A DNA stretch of 64,000 bases from Alternaria dauci (lineage: Eukaryota; Ascomycota; Dothideomycetes; Pleosporales; Pleosporaceae), in assembly GCF_042100115.1 (NCBI RefSeq), contig NC_091275.1, positions 1,302,001 to 1,366,000 on the forward strand. The letters run 5' to 3'. The notes beneath the pieces were generated by a model, which saw only the letters and a program-made list of their open reading frames with translations, ran no database searches and was not told the DNA's origin. Shown piece by piece: positions 12,179-22,664 of this stretch (the stretch's first letter is position 1; each line of letters begins with the position of its first letter). Both the position numbers and the translations under genes were made by a program.

Positions 12179-12585
12179 GGGCTGTCACGGCCTGACAATC
12201 TTCCTTGGCACGTGAAACGGTTCCAGCTGCACAGTCGAGAAACCAATATTCTACGCAAGCTAGACGGTGTGGACGAATCTGAATGCAAAAGGGTGGGATC
12301 GCTGGTATCTTTGCACTAGACTGTAATGAGACTAGCGTCTTCTCGTCTGATCAGAGCGCGTCAAGGGCTGTCACGATGGCATCTCCAACTGCTCTTCGAC
12401 GCATGGCGTGACGGACACAGCGTTCAAAGCCCACATGCTTTTCTCAGACGTGCACCTTGCGGTGATGTTGCGATCGCAAAGAGAGCGGAGCGTCAACGCC
12501 CACCGCTCTACGGTATACAAGCGATGATGACGTATTCGAAGCCAAAAGTCGCAAAGCTTTCGAAGGTCTTTTTCGAGCAGTGCTA
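12179..12585. promoter_or_regulatory. divergent promoter, AlaX and NIF3-like genes
   Basis: Roughly 400 bp separate two head-to-head genes. A palindromic CACGTG E-box lies at 12209-12214, close to the AlaX side. It is a possible site for a bHLH regulator, but one copy is weak evidence. Confidence 0.4.
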
Positions 12586-12615
12586 ATGAACAGATTATTC
12601 ACCTGGATCTCTATC

Positions 12616-13515
12616 ATGTCGAAACCGAAGAAGCCTACACATGCGGCCGTGACACGCTTCGTCGAGACGTTCCTACCGCTGAAAGAGAACGACGTCCAGC
12701 GACTCTACCACGTACCACGACATGCTCGATACGATGCCGAGACGGCTGTAGTCGAGCAGATTGTGCTGAGCGTTACGCCTACGCCGGGCGTGTACTCGTT
12801 GATCGGCTACCCACTACACGAGAGCACGACTGGCGCAACGGTTCCCCTCTCGAAGTTATACCCTCGGCCGCCGCGGACGCTGTGCTTCCTGCATCGACCC
12901 TTCAACCTCGATAGGCGCAGTGTGCGCAATGGGACACTCGTTCTTTCGAGTCATACGTCTTTTGATGAGGTGCTCACGGTGGGGTGGAACACAGTGCTGG
13001 TAGAACGCTTAGGATTAAAGACGGCGGACTGCCTCTGTGTCCAGGGCTACAAAGGAGACCCTCAAAGGAAACTCGGGATTGTCGGCCAGGCCTCGACGCC
13101 CCTTCATACACTTCTCGGTCGCATACAGGACGAATTTGGCGTCTCTGAGCTCGCGCAAGAAGGGCGCTCGGGCGACATCAGCATCGTCGCCATCATGAAC
13201 GCTTTCAACGAGGACGAGGTGCATCGCGTTTTGGCAATGGCTCGGGAGCGCGGCTGGACAGCAGAAGGCGAACATGGCAGCCATGTCCTTTACTTGACTG
13301 GCCAGCCAAGAAGCAGTGGCATGGAGGCTGCGAAAGCGCTGGGCATGTCGGTAGCCTGCGTGGGGCATCGGCAAGCTGAAGATTGGGGTATACGCTTTCT
13401 AGGTGAAGAGCTTAGGAAGGCATTCCCTGGTACGCAGGTGAAGGAAATCTACGAAGAGGAGATACTTATTGTAAGAGAGAGGAAAGTGCCTATCGTACAA
13501 GACGTTGGTCAATGA
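12616..13515 (+). CDS. NIF3-like (DUF34) family protein
   Basis: Single exon of 299 residues from the ATG at 12616. That start was chosen for A at -3 and because the lysine-rich MSKPKK start precedes the conserved fold. An in-frame ATG at 12586 would add ten residues with a poorer context. The C-terminal part (about residues 248-285) has VGHRQAEDWG followed by a helix and strand. This corresponds to the GHxxSE-type metal-site segment of NIF3/YbgI proteins, which form toroidal hexamers with a dinuclear metal centre. The biochemical role of the family is unsettled; some members are annotated as GTP cyclohydrolase type 2-like, others as transcription-linked (yeast Nif3). The N-terminal half is divergent from the bacterial consensus, so the substrate cannot be guessed. 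Confidence 0.75.
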   Translation: MSKPKKPTHAAVTRFVETFLPLKENDVQRLYHVPRHARYDAETAVVEQIVLSVTPTPGVYSLIGYPLHESTTGATVPLSKLYPRPPRTLCFLHRPFNLDRRSVRNGTLVLSSHTSFDEVLTVGWNTVLVERLGLKTADCLCVQGYKGDPQRKLGIVGQASTPLHTLLGRIQDEFGVSELAQEGRSGDISIVAIMNAFNEDEVHRVLAMARERGWTAEGEHGSHVLYLTGQPRSSGMEAAKALGMSVACVGHRQAEDWGIRFLGEELRKAFPGTQVKEIYEEEILIVRERKVPIVQDVGQ

Positions 13516-13655
13516 TATCGCTGGCAAGCCGCTTCCAATGGCCTACTTATCCTCCAGCACCAACTGTCCTTCGTATTTCCATCATCTATAGATGCCGGCT
13601 GCTAATTCTGCCATTCGCACGGTGTTTGCTTGTGGTGACAGCACGTACTAAAGAG

Positions 13656-13955
13656 ATGCTCGGCAGCATCAAAAATGCCTTTCACCGGCTGACTTCAAAG
13701 AATGTCGCCTATATACTACCAAAACAAGCTGGACAAAGACTTGCTCATGTTCGCACCACGCTGAAGCGATATGAATGGCACTCTCACTCGGACCTTGACC
13801 TCGCTGAGCTACTTGACCCTTTTCTGCTCTCCATCAACGTCGAAAACACTCGCCATCACTATGGGCCAGAGCCTAGCGCACCCAAACTCGACCATACCCG
13901 CTTCCCGCCCCTTGAAACCGACCCCGACGGCTACCCGCTTGACGACGAGCCATGA
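13656..13955 (+). CDS. small hypothetical protein
   Basis: A 99-codon frame starting at ATG 13656, 140 bp downstream of the NIF3-like gene on the same strand. The product is Pro/Asp-rich at the end (DPDGYPLDDEP) and basic near the start. No family recognised and no signal peptide. The frame is open further upstream to 13512, but that part looks like the upstream gene's 3' untranslated region. Composition is protein-like; expression is unproven. Confidence 0.4.
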   Translation: MLGSIKNAFHRLTSKNVAYILPKQAGQRLAHVRTTLKRYEWHSHSDLDLAELLDPFLLSINVENTRHHYGPEPSAPKLDHTRFPPLETDPDGYPLDDEP

Positions 13956-14211
13956 TAGCGACTTCTTTTCGCCAACAGGCTCGAGATTACGAGAATCTTG
14001 TGAAAAGTCAGAGTTGTAGTCACATACTATGTCTTTCCATGACTACATGGCTTTCAATAATACAGAACATTGAAAGAACGTGAACTTCACGCAACTGACG
14101 TGATGAACATTCCGCATATTTAAACTGTTCTGCCCATCCGCTACCTTATCTTCTTACCTTTCTGTTACATTCGCTTATGTTTAATACAGCTATTAGCTGC
14201 CTGGCTCGAGA

Positions 14212-15134
14212 ATGCTACGCCACATTACCAAAAAGCTCAACCCTGTTCTTCTCCCGACCCAATCGAAGTCTGAGAAAGCTAAAAGGTAGGCCAGACCCTC
14301 AAGGACGAACCGCATCATTTACGGCTTCTAGAAACTGAGCGCACCGCTAAGTTGCATCCGCTGACAAGTCGAAGCCATCCCACGTTCCATCTCTTTATGA
14401 AACTCCCGAAGGAGCTTCGGTTTATGGTATACGAAAATGTCATAGGAACTACACGACGCCGCCTCCCTCTCGCTGATACCCGAATCTTCGCCGAAGACCT
14501 TGACTTGGCCATACTCCAGACATGCAAGCAAGTCGCAGAAGAAGCTGTTTCTATTCTTCAACGCCAGCTAATCGGAAGGTCGGGCCCCCCAACGTTGACC
14601 ATTCGCACCAGCTCAAACCGCTACGGCAGCGCCCTTTACTTCGTAAAACACCTTCTCAAACTCGTTGGTGAGTGTCGTGCAGCGGAGATTGAAGAGACAG
14701 GATCTTCAGCCAATGTTATCCTGCCATATTTATTTAGCGGTGACAAAGACCGCAACATTCGGATAGGCATGTTATCTTCTATTCAACTTTCGCAAAGCAG
14801 TCTCATCACAAATGGGCGCGAATTCCAGGCTTTCTTTCAGCGCACGATGCGACAGATGCGGCGACAATCGACGGTCATTGTTCGTCTCATTATTGATGGC
14901 TCGTTCAACACGCACCCATTCAATGTCATGGACTTCTGGAGTGAGATTGCTGTTGGCCTCAGGGAATATTCTCGCATGATCAAATTCCGCTTTGTGTTCG
15001 TGGTGCCAGAGCACCAGCTCGAGAGTTATGAGAAGTTGGCGATTAGGCCGAGATCTGTTCCGCTTTGGATTACGAAGGGTATGTGGTCTGTTGACGTAGC
15101 GAAGAAAGGTGGTGTTGATCCGGCTGTCGATTAA
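14212..15134 (+). CDS. 2EXR/F-box-like domain protein
   Basis: Proposed two-exon gene (14212-14285 and 14369-15134; 279 residues). The second exon carries FHLFMKLPKELRFMVYE followed about 45 residues later by LQTCKQVAEEA. This is the layout of the 2EXR domain, an F-box-like module greatly expanded in Pezizomycotina, usually of unknown partner. An ATG at 14397 would start inside the conserved FxxF-LP motif. The upstream exon, joined by an 83-nt intron with a GTAGGC donor and an ACAAG acceptor, is therefore preferred and adds a lysine-rich N-terminus. The rest (residues about 90-279) has no recognisable fold. The family likely acts as a substrate adaptor or protein-binding module. The first exon is the uncertain part. 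Confidence 0.65.
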
Positions 15135-15537
15135 GCCTTCTTGTTCTTCCAAATGTGAAAAATGGCATGCGATGCATATCTGTAAGTGTTTTCGAGACCA
15201 CTGCATGGGTGAGACATGTGCATCCGTGCTGCCGACTTCCTGTCACCAATTGGTGTTGCCGGCTGCGGCCCCCAAAGCCCGCCACGTCCTTGGGCGGACG
15301 CCTCACAATGTGCGCGTGATTGCAGCTTCCTTTCTCTGCTTCGTGTGAGCGTTCGTGCAGTGCATGCCATCAACAAGATGCCGGAGATATGCTTTGTGTT
15401 TGGGCCGCGAAACAGCTTCTTCTTCGACTGTCCTCAAACCTGGAAATTGTAAGCGTGGCGGACAAGGACGGGAGGCATGGCTAACAGCGTGCAGCCATGA
15501 GATACCGCACACGCTTCGTCAGTTGTTCAATAGCTCC

Positions 15538-16652
15538 ATGAGCCCGGCATGGAGAATTGCTAGCCCTTATTGTCTCGCCCTCGCGCCCCAGATAGACTCT
15601 CCAGAGCCCATCTGGTATGCAGCTTGCAAGACCCTAGATGGGGAAGACAAGCTCTGTGAGTGCCTGCCCCGGCCTAAACTCCGCGGCCATGAAACACATG
15701 GCCGATGACGGTGCGGGCCAGACCCCTCACGTCCAACGTGAAAGCTAATCAAAAACAGTCCATTCGCAAACGTACTTCGATGCCAACTATCCCGATCTCG
15801 CGCGATGGATCAAGTCGTTCCCGAATGCGGCCCGCTCCTGCTTTGTGACCTTTGGCCAGAGCTTCAGCTATTTCGCATGCGCACCCGGACATGGCTCGAT
15901 ATGGGCCGGCATACCCTCGGGCCTTGAGAATAGAGTGAAGAAGTCGCTAGCTACGCCAACTTGTGTTGGCATTGGAATAAAGGACGCTTGGTTCGTCTTG
16001 TTCTCGAACGGTGATCTGGCGTGGGACTTTCAAGGCCATTATAGCGGATTGAACAAGATTCTTGCCGAAGCTGCGCCAGGTACAGTCAGCGTGAGTGACA
16101 GGGACACGTTCCCATTCATCGCGTAAGTGTAGCGCTGATGGTTGCCAGTACGTCGCCATTTCGCCCTACAACAAGCAACACTACTTCGTCGCATTCCAGG
16201 ATCGGACCGTCAAGTACAGTTTCCAAGGAGCTCCTTCAGAATGGATGCGACTCATGACTGAAGTATTCGATCTCTGGGCCGTTGAGCACTCACGAATGCA
16301 ACATACCGTCCCACTGCAGGCACAACCATATGCGCATGCGCAACAAGTACCAGCGCAAACATATCTTCAACCGCAGTCGATGCACATCATCAGTGCTTCG
16401 CGATTACCAGTAGCCATTCCGGTGTCGCCGCAATTGGTACCGAACTCGCCATTATCTATTCACACAAGCCCTGCACAGCAGAATGTGGTACCGAATGTCG
16501 CATTCGTAGAGAAGACGCCGCATTACGGTGTGACAAACATGTCAGTAGAACTACCTGGAAGTGCATTACTCCCTGCATCAAACACAGCAACAGGACTGCA
16601 AGAGAAAGAACCAGCAAAGAAGAGAAAAAGCTTCCTATCGAAGCTGTTCTGA
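15538..16652 (+). CDS. fungal protein of unknown function
   Basis: Three exons (15538-15655, 15759-16090, 16149-16652) give 317 residues. Both introns (103 and 58 nt) have GTGAG donors and CAG acceptors, and frame is kept. The central part (about residues 40-175) is a compact domain with FVTFGQSFSYFACAPGHGS, then GIGIKDAWFVLFSNGDLAWDF split by turns, then YVAISPYNKQHYFVAF. It reads as a repeated beta-strand pattern shared with other uncharacterised ascomycete proteins. The C-terminal 130 residues are low complexity (Gln, Pro, Ser, Val) and end in a basic tail, KKRKSFLSKLF, which could be a nuclear or membrane-binding signal. An in-frame ATG at 15364 could lengthen the N-terminus. No enzymatic motif is visible. 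Confidence 0.7.
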
Positions 16653-16987
16653 GGTACTATCAGCCAGATTCCAGGTTTTGTTTCTACGATCATCAACCCC
16701 AGTATTGCGCGATGTATGCGTCGGCAACTTTGCGGACATGCAAGCTTCGTACTGACCTTCCTGATTGGCGCGGACAGCCGAACATGAATTGCCGATCGCG
16801 CTGGATATGCTTGTCCACCACAAGAGTGGGAGGGCTATCACGTCACAATGCAGGGGCCTCTCGGTGCTTCTGAGCATATGTCCTATCATCGCTAGATTCG
16901 GGATGCAGCTAGCTACGACATACAAGTACCGGTTTTCCGCGTTCAAGTTCCTGACAGTGTTCCTCCTGTCAGGTACCAGCCGACATC

Positions 16988-18728
16988 ATGGCAATCATCG
17001 CAAGAGCTTGGAAAGTGGGGGTCTTGGTCACGTGCGTCCTGACAACGATAGCGAGCGCTACAGGACCTACAGCTACCGTTTTGAATGGAACATACGAAGG
17101 CTTACATCTTCCCTCATTCAACCAGGATCTCTTCTTGGGCATCCCGTATGCGCAAGATACCGGAGGTCAGAACCGTTTTCGGATACCACAGTCTTTGAAT
17201 TCGACATGGAACGGCACACGCACTGCTAAGTCGTACGGAGATACCTGTCCGGACCCATCAGACACTAGCTTCACCAAGAGCGAAGACTGTCTGAGCATAA
17301 ATATCGTTCGTCCAGCTGGTGTCCCATCCGGCGGCCACGCGAAGCTGCCAGTTGCACTATGGATCCATGGAGGCAGTTATCAAGTTGGCACCAGCGCGCT
17401 TGCGAACTACAACCTGACATATATAGTCCAGCGGAGCGTAGAGATTGGTCAGCCTATCATTGCTGCCAGTATCAACTATCGCAAAGGCGGATGGGGTATG
17501 ATGTATTCTCGAGAGATCCAGGGTACTGGCCAGACGAATCTCTCACTTCGTGACATGCGCAAAGGACTCGCTTGGATCTCAGAGAACATTGGAGCCTTCG
17601 GCGGCGACAAGGACACAGTGACCATCTGGGGCGAGTCTGCTGGAAGCTTCGCAGTGGGCCAGCTACTCATGTCCTATGGTGGCCGTACAGATGGCTTGTT
17701 TCATCGCAGCATACAAGAGTCCGGGTCTGCGGCCACGGCTTGGTACAATGGTAAGGAGTGTCCCTGCGAGAACTGCATGTGATTCATACACTAATCTGTA
17801 TATGCGCATGTTAGGTACTGATTGGTATCAGCCCATCTACGACAACATCGTCAACAAAACGAACTGCTCGGATGAAGTTGACACACTCGAGTGCCTGCGC
17901 ACAGTGCCTTATGAGATTCTGTTCCCATTACTTGCTGCTCCAATTCAAGGCCCCGGCTGGTATCCGATTGTCGATGGGGACATCATTCCTGCCTATCCTA
18001 CTGAACTGCTCGCCTCAGGCCGCTTCGCTCACATCCCCCACCTCTATGGTACAAACTCCGATGAAGGTACTGACAACGCGCCTGCCGGTGGCGTCATCAA
18101 TACCGACGAAGATCTTCGTGCCTACCTCGCCGGTAGCACAGGCTTCGACTTCCCCGATACAGTAGTTCAGCGCATCATGGAGCTCTATCCCAACGACCCC
18201 ACCCTTGGCATACCCCTCAACACTGGCGTACAGCTTTTCGCAGAGCAGGGCTTTCAGTACAAGCGCATAGCTGCCATCATGGGCGACGCATTCTACCATG
18301 CACCCCGCCTCACGGACGCCCGCGCCTACTCCAAATACTCGCCCACATACATCTACCGCTTCAACACGCTCCCCTGGCAGAACAACAACACTGCTAACGA
18401 AGGCGGCGGCGCGCGCGCATACAAGGGCGTCGCGCACTTCACAGAAGTAGCCTTCGTCTTCGCTAACCCCAGCTTCTACGGGCCGTGGGAGGAGTACAGA
18501 GCGTTGAGCAACCAGATGAGCGCGCAATGGATCAACTTTGTTGCTAGCGGTGATCCTAATAGTGAGGCGCTACCGCCATGGCCGCGATACAACGAGAGTG
18601 CACAAGGACTTAATCTTGTACTTCAGGCGAAGGGGAGAGGGTATAATGGGAGCTATGTTGAGGGTGACACTTGGAGACTTGAGGGAAGGGAGTATTTAAG
18701 CAAATGGGCCAGGAGAAGGCATGTTTGA
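16988..18728 (+). CDS. secreted type B carboxylesterase/lipase
   Basis: Two exons (16988-17750, 17815-18728) joined by a 64-nt intron give 558 residues. The signal peptide is about residues 1-24. It is an alpha/beta hydrolase of the carboxylesterase B family. The nucleophile elbow is GESAGS (Ser217), the acidic residue is likely the Glu in GTNSDEGT (about 338), and the catalytic His is in GVAHFTEV (about 461). The oxyanion-hole segment is WIHGGSYQVG (about 125). The early FLGIPYAQ and the EDCLSINIVRPAG Cys segment are also standard. Many Asn-X-Ser/Thr sites fit secretion. The natural ester substrate cannot be read from sequence. The intron splits the Gly codon in YNGTDW, and the junction restores a contiguous family-like sequence. 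Confidence 0.93.
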
Positions 18729-18879
18729 GAGAGCAGCTGCAATTTTAAGTTCAGTGCTTTGCATAGACGAGGAACACCTTCTAATGCTTGTTAGTACTAC
18801 GCGATATGATCTATCATGTAGAGGTGGGCAGTAAAGGTGTTGTGTAGAAGTAGAGCCACAAAGTAATGCAGAGAAAGAG

Positions 18880-19110
18880 AGGTACAAGATCAAATGAAGT
18901 TGGACATCATGTCTGAGAAGCACCAAGTCAGAGGAAAAAAAGAAGCAAGTCAATAAGTGAAGTCGATAAAGGAAATGCTCAAGCCAGAAGAAGTCATGAA
19001 GTGAGAGGTCATGTCATGTAAGGAGACAAGTGAAGAGAAAGGCTATTATTGATCAAGAAGTCAAGTCATTTCAAGTCAAGCAAGCAAAGGAAGAAGTCAT
19101 ATGAGACAAA
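18880..19110 (+). repeat. purine-rich tract with recurring AAGTCA
   Basis: A strongly A/G-biased stretch downstream of the carboxylesterase. The hexamer AAGTCA, often as GAAGTCA, recurs at least seven times by eye at irregular spacing. It is a cryptic simple repeat rather than a perfect tandem array. No protein is encoded. Confidence 0.6.
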
Positions 19111-19303
19111 TGGATGCATTGGGGCTGGGGCGATACCATGAAGAAGAAGAACAAAAGAAAGAGTAAAGTCCAACCCAAGTCCTACCAAGATACAATCAAA
19201 CCAGATGAAGCCCGAATCCACCAGCCACCAGCACAATGTCCAAAGCTCTCAAACCCAATCCAAACATCGACCACCGACTGCAGACACATCGGCCTCAAGT
19301 CTC

Positions 19304-19945
19304 TCATAACCTTTCGCATGCTGCACTTCTCGAAGTTGATCCAAACCCATAAGGGCCGCCATCGAGGTATGCAGGGGTGATGATCTGGGCCGCGACGAAC
19401 GACAGGCTAGCGAACAAACATTTCCAAGGTAGGCCCAGCTTAGTACCGAAGTACCATAGACTGTCTGTCCTCCAGCACCTTGATGTGAGAATGAATGTCC
19501 TCCAGATCACCAACCACCAGCCATGGGGTCTGCCGAAGCAGCCTTGTAGGCCCAAAGCGAGATCCCAGCGAGATCTGTATGTTCCATCTCTTTCTGTCTT
19601 GACCATGTATCCTGCACTTCCCACCGGTATGCCAGTCCTCCATCCACTGCTCGTAGGGCCACCTGCAATCTGTCTTGCACCCTGTACCCAATCCTCTTGA
19701 TGTTGTGCGACCCGGGTTGCCGTGAGCATGCGATGCTGCCGTGATGTATGAAGTGTGGCCTGAAAAGGGCTTGAGGATGTGGAGGAGGCTCTGTGATAGA
19801 GGACGGGGGAGGATGGAGCGATCCGAAGGCAGCATACTGGATTTGAAAAGGTTAGCAGACTGAAAACAAGGGAAGAAGGAAAGGAAGAAGGGAGCAGATA
19901 CTTACCATGCTCAAGGGCGAGAAGAGAAGGAAGAAGTTCGACCAT
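19304..19945 (-). CDS. doubtful protein-coding locus
   Basis: From ATG 19945 a frame of 213 codons is open. A typical intron (GTAAGT donor directly after the 13th codon, CAG acceptor before 19840) could remove about 69 nt without changing frame. A second frame, 19440-19835, overlaps it and looks at least as protein-like. Neither shows a known domain. A TATA box at 20343-20350 on the same strand and a pyrimidine-rich leader suggest transcription through here. It may be a short orphan protein, a lineage-specific gene or a non-coding transcript. Confidence 0.28.
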   Translation of the reverse strand: MVELLPSLLALEHGKYLLPSSFPSSLVFSLLTFSNPVCCLRIAPSSPVLYHRASSTSSSPFQATLHTSRQHRMLTATRVAQHQEDWVQGARQIAGGPTSSGWRTGIPVGSAGYMVKTERDGTYRSRWDLALGLQGCFGRPHGWWLVIWRTFILTSRCWRTDSLWYFGTKLGLPWKCLFASLSFVAAQIITPAYLDGGPYGFGSTSRSAACERL

Positions 19946-19989
19946 GGCTCAGGGTGATAAGAGGTTGTTATTGATCATCGATGGATGTC

Positions 19990-20126
19990 ATGTTGGATCA
20001 AGGTTGAGTGAAGTGTTGATGACTGAGTAAAGAGTGAATGTTGTTGAGCAGTGATGTTGGACCCAGGTTGATTGAAGTGTTGATACCAAGTAGGTATGGA
20101 TGGTGTTGGGTAGTGATGTTGGTTGT
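19990..20126 (+). repeat. imperfect 64-bp tandem repeat
   Basis: Two units (19990-20053 and 20054-20115) begin ATGTTGG, continue with AGGTTGA-TGAAGTGTTGAT, and end in a G/T-rich block closing AGTG. A third truncated unit begins at 20116. The repeat lies in the probable leader of the minus-strand transcript from the TATA box at 20343-20350. Confidence 0.75.
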
Positions 20127-20342
20127 GGAAGAGTGATGCTCATCATCTTGGAAATGGTCGAGGTGTGTGGGTGAAGGAGCAATGTCATGTGACAAAGTTG
20201 AAGTGTTGAGCCATGGTCGAAATGAGTGGAAGAAAAAGGTATTGTGTGAAGAAGTGCGACTTGATGGTAGAGGAGCTTGACTTGAGAGAGAATTTGTGGT
20301 CGTTGATGAGAAAAGAGTGTAGGAGGGAGGGGGGAGGCCGTC

Positions 20343-20350
20343 TTTATATA
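20343..20350 (-). promoter_or_regulatory. TATA box, strong minus-strand promoter
   Basis: On the minus strand GCATATATAAAG is followed about 30 nt later by a long C/T-rich tract and TCATCAACGACC, the classic arrangement of highly expressed fungal promoters. The first ATG downstream (20216) opens only a nine-codon frame. Further short frames precede ATG 19945. Confidence 0.5.
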
Positions 20351-21665
20351 TGCAAACTACTGGCCCGAGCGCGGGCGGCGCTGGGACCCGTCGCTTAATT
20401 TCCCCGGCCGTGGTTCTGCCGTGGTTCTGCCGGCGACGGTGAGGTGTATGTAGGCTCAATAGGGCGGGTATGGAAGGTCTTCGTCGGTAGTGGAAGGGCG
20501 GACGCGCGGGCATGGCCAGGTGAAGGTGGAAATCCACCCAGTAGGAGCACGCAGAAGCGACATGGTCCGAGCGGCAACTCCAAGTGAGAGCGACTTGGAA
20601 ATCGCGCACGCAAGGCAGCAACTGGGGTTGTGCGAGGCGCGTCTTGACTTGACCAAAGCCATTGATGTTGAGTTGGACAGCCAGTGCAACGGTGTAAGGG
20701 AAGAACAGGCCGAGCGAACATGAAAAACAGCGAGAATATTGCAATATGAAATAGAGGAGTAACTGTGCAATCTTCTCAGAGCAGACATGAAGGTCTACGT
20801 TCTCAGTGTGCAAGACGTCTTGGGCATAGCGCTCTTGTGTACCTAGGTAGCAATTCTCTGATGTGCGGTACGTCTCTTGATGAGAGCCTTTTGCGTATGG
20901 GAATATTTGGGTTTCAGAAGTTGTGAGTGGCTCACTGGCGGTTATGGGTCATCGCCAAACCATGGTGGAGCGGATAGACTAGGAACCAAGTGGAGCAATG
21001 AAACATATTTTGGGCATATTGAACGTATGAAACACATGGGGCCGAAGCTACCTAGGTAGCAACAGATGTGCTTTCCAGCGAGCCTTCAAGAAGAACAATG
21101 GTGAGAGGTGGGGGTAGAGATAGCCATATGCTCTTCCATATAGCAGAAGTGTGAACGATATGTTCGAGATCCAGTATTGTATTCGTAAGCGTCGATGACA
21201 AGCACTCGCCGACAGCAGTTGATACGCATTCGCGCTCACACTAGGACGTTGAAATTGACAGAGAATAGTCTTTACTCCGCTGCCAACGGCGCAAACTCTC
21301 TCCCTCCTGTTTCTGAGATCGCTCTTAGTCCGCTGTCCACTGCCGCGGCGGCCTACTTGAGCCGGCCGCTGGTCGATATGGAGGCTATTTGACGCGCTGT
21401 ACCAGCACTACACTCGATAGATGCATGTGCTCGATACGAGCTCCAAAAGAGACAGGTGGATACACATACTGGACGGGATGCGAGGACAAGGGACAAGCTA
21501 CTCACGAGAGGCTGTAGTAGCAGAACGACAGGAAGATAAAATGTCACATATTTAAGTGGGCCAAGAGACTATGGTGATTGCGACAAGAGAATATAGACAA
21601 ATAAGCATATGGTATTGCCAGTGATAGCTATTGCAGGAAAAGCAGAGCGCAAGATAAAGTAGGTG
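20351..21665. other. intergenic, no supported gene
   Basis: About 1.3 kb without a supportable frame. It carries CTACCTAGGTAGC-type palindromic steps near 21048-21060, and ACCTAGGTAGC also appears at 20840-20850. Nothing else stands out. Confidence 0.5.
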
Positions 21666-22055
21666 TTAGAATCGAAGAAGCGGAAACTCAATGTCGATGC
21701 GGTCACCGCATTCAAAATGCGCGTCCATTGGGCGCTGATAAGTAACGCAAAACTCCTCAAAAGAGTACAAGTCCTCTAATGTGCTCTCGCCGGGACATGT
21801 ATGAACCTCTAGTGTCATGTAGAGCTCATCAAGGTAACATCGTGATGCAGTCTTGTCACGGGCATGAACCAAAACCTCGCCTTGAGACTTGGGAAATCGT
21901 TTTGAAGCCATTCCCAGTTGCTGCGATTGTGGGAGATAGTACTCACAGAATCTTTCGCAATGGCAGTGAGCCCCGGCAGAATGCTGTTATCGAGAAGGTG
22001 GCCTGTGGCAAAGGGCGATTGCCCTAGAGTAGAACCCGCTTTGTGGTAATGGACG
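21666..22055 (-). CDS. possible two-exon hypothetical gene, 5' end unresolved
   Basis: Two minus-strand frames are each protein-like and join cleanly. The upstream frame (from about 22050) runs to a GTGAGT donor after LTAIAKDS. The downstream frame begins SQGEVLVHARDK and ends FPLLRF at 21666. The implied 59-nt intron is phase 0. No ATG lies in the upstream frame before a TGA near 22062, so a further 5' exon or loss of the start must be assumed. No family is recognised. It could be the distal part of the locus at 22164-22664 or a decayed gene. Confidence 0.35.
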
Positions 22056-22163
22056 CTTCATGGGTGTGACTCAAACTCTAGCGCATGTCTTTGGACCAAT
22101 GTCGCGCCGCGCTGATCTCCCAGTCTTTGGTGTTATCGTTTCGTACATATCGGTATCCTATCC

Positions 22164-22664
22164 TCAGCCGGTATGTGTATGGATCCAGAAGTCCCTCTCC
22201 ACCATCCTTCCTCCATCGATACCGGCGAGTACACTTCGAATCCACCGTGGCGGCCCAGGCAGATCCTTCTTGCCTTCTGCCCTCGCATCCACGGCACGAC
22301 CCGTCATCGGGCAAGTGACGAAGCCGCGGTCTTCGGCTAGTTTGCCCACCTCTTCAACTATCTTTAGGCCTTCTCCGGCACTGGCATTGGCCTTGGCAGC
22401 GGTGAGCGTGTCGCGGCGCTCTTGCAGCTTGCGCTCCATCCAGGAAGAGGCCTCTTCAATGCCACGGGAAGCGAGGCGCTGGAAGGACGAGAGAAAGCGG
22501 TTGATTATGTCGATAAGTATGCGATAGAGGAGTTCAGTCGCAATCGCTGTACCAGTCTGCTGGCTGAACAGACGCGACGAGATGAGCGAGCTTGAGTATG
22601 AACGTGTCGACAGCGCGCCTGACGGCCCTGGACGATAAAGCGTGAGCGAGGTAGATGCCGCCAT
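22164..22664 (-). CDS. hypothetical protein, possibly frameshifted at its end
   Basis: ATG 22664 opens 166 codons. The first 45 residues are Ser/Thr/Arg/Leu-rich with no acids, resembling a mitochondrial presequence. An amphipathic stretch (residues about 45-70, LLYRILIDIINRFLSSF) and a charged helix follow. After about residue 150 the frame ends in an uninformative tail. The neighbouring frame, ending at 22078, continues with protein-like sequence (YTYRLRIGYRYVRNDNTKDW). A frameshift, a missed intron, or exon sharing with the 21.7 kb locus could explain this. No known family. Confidence 0.4.
   Translation of the reverse strand: MAASTSLTLYRPGPSGALSTRSYSSSLISSRLFSQQTGTAIATELLYRILIDIINRFLSSFQRLASRGIEEASSWMERKLQERRDTLTAAKANASAGEGLKIVEEVGKLAEDRGFVTCPMTGRAVDARAEGKKDLPGPPRWIRSVLAGIDGGRMVERDFWIHTHTG

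Noticed and set aside
18015..18527. 170-codon minus-strand frame in the carboxylesterase gene
   Set aside because: Antisense to a conserved catalytic region; no domain of its own.
19998..20813. 271-codon minus-strand frame over the repeat-bearing leader
   Set aside because: It begins upstream of the TATA box and is rich in His, Ser, Thr and Pro from C/T-rich DNA; no ATG in a sensible place and no domain. More likely promoter plus leader.
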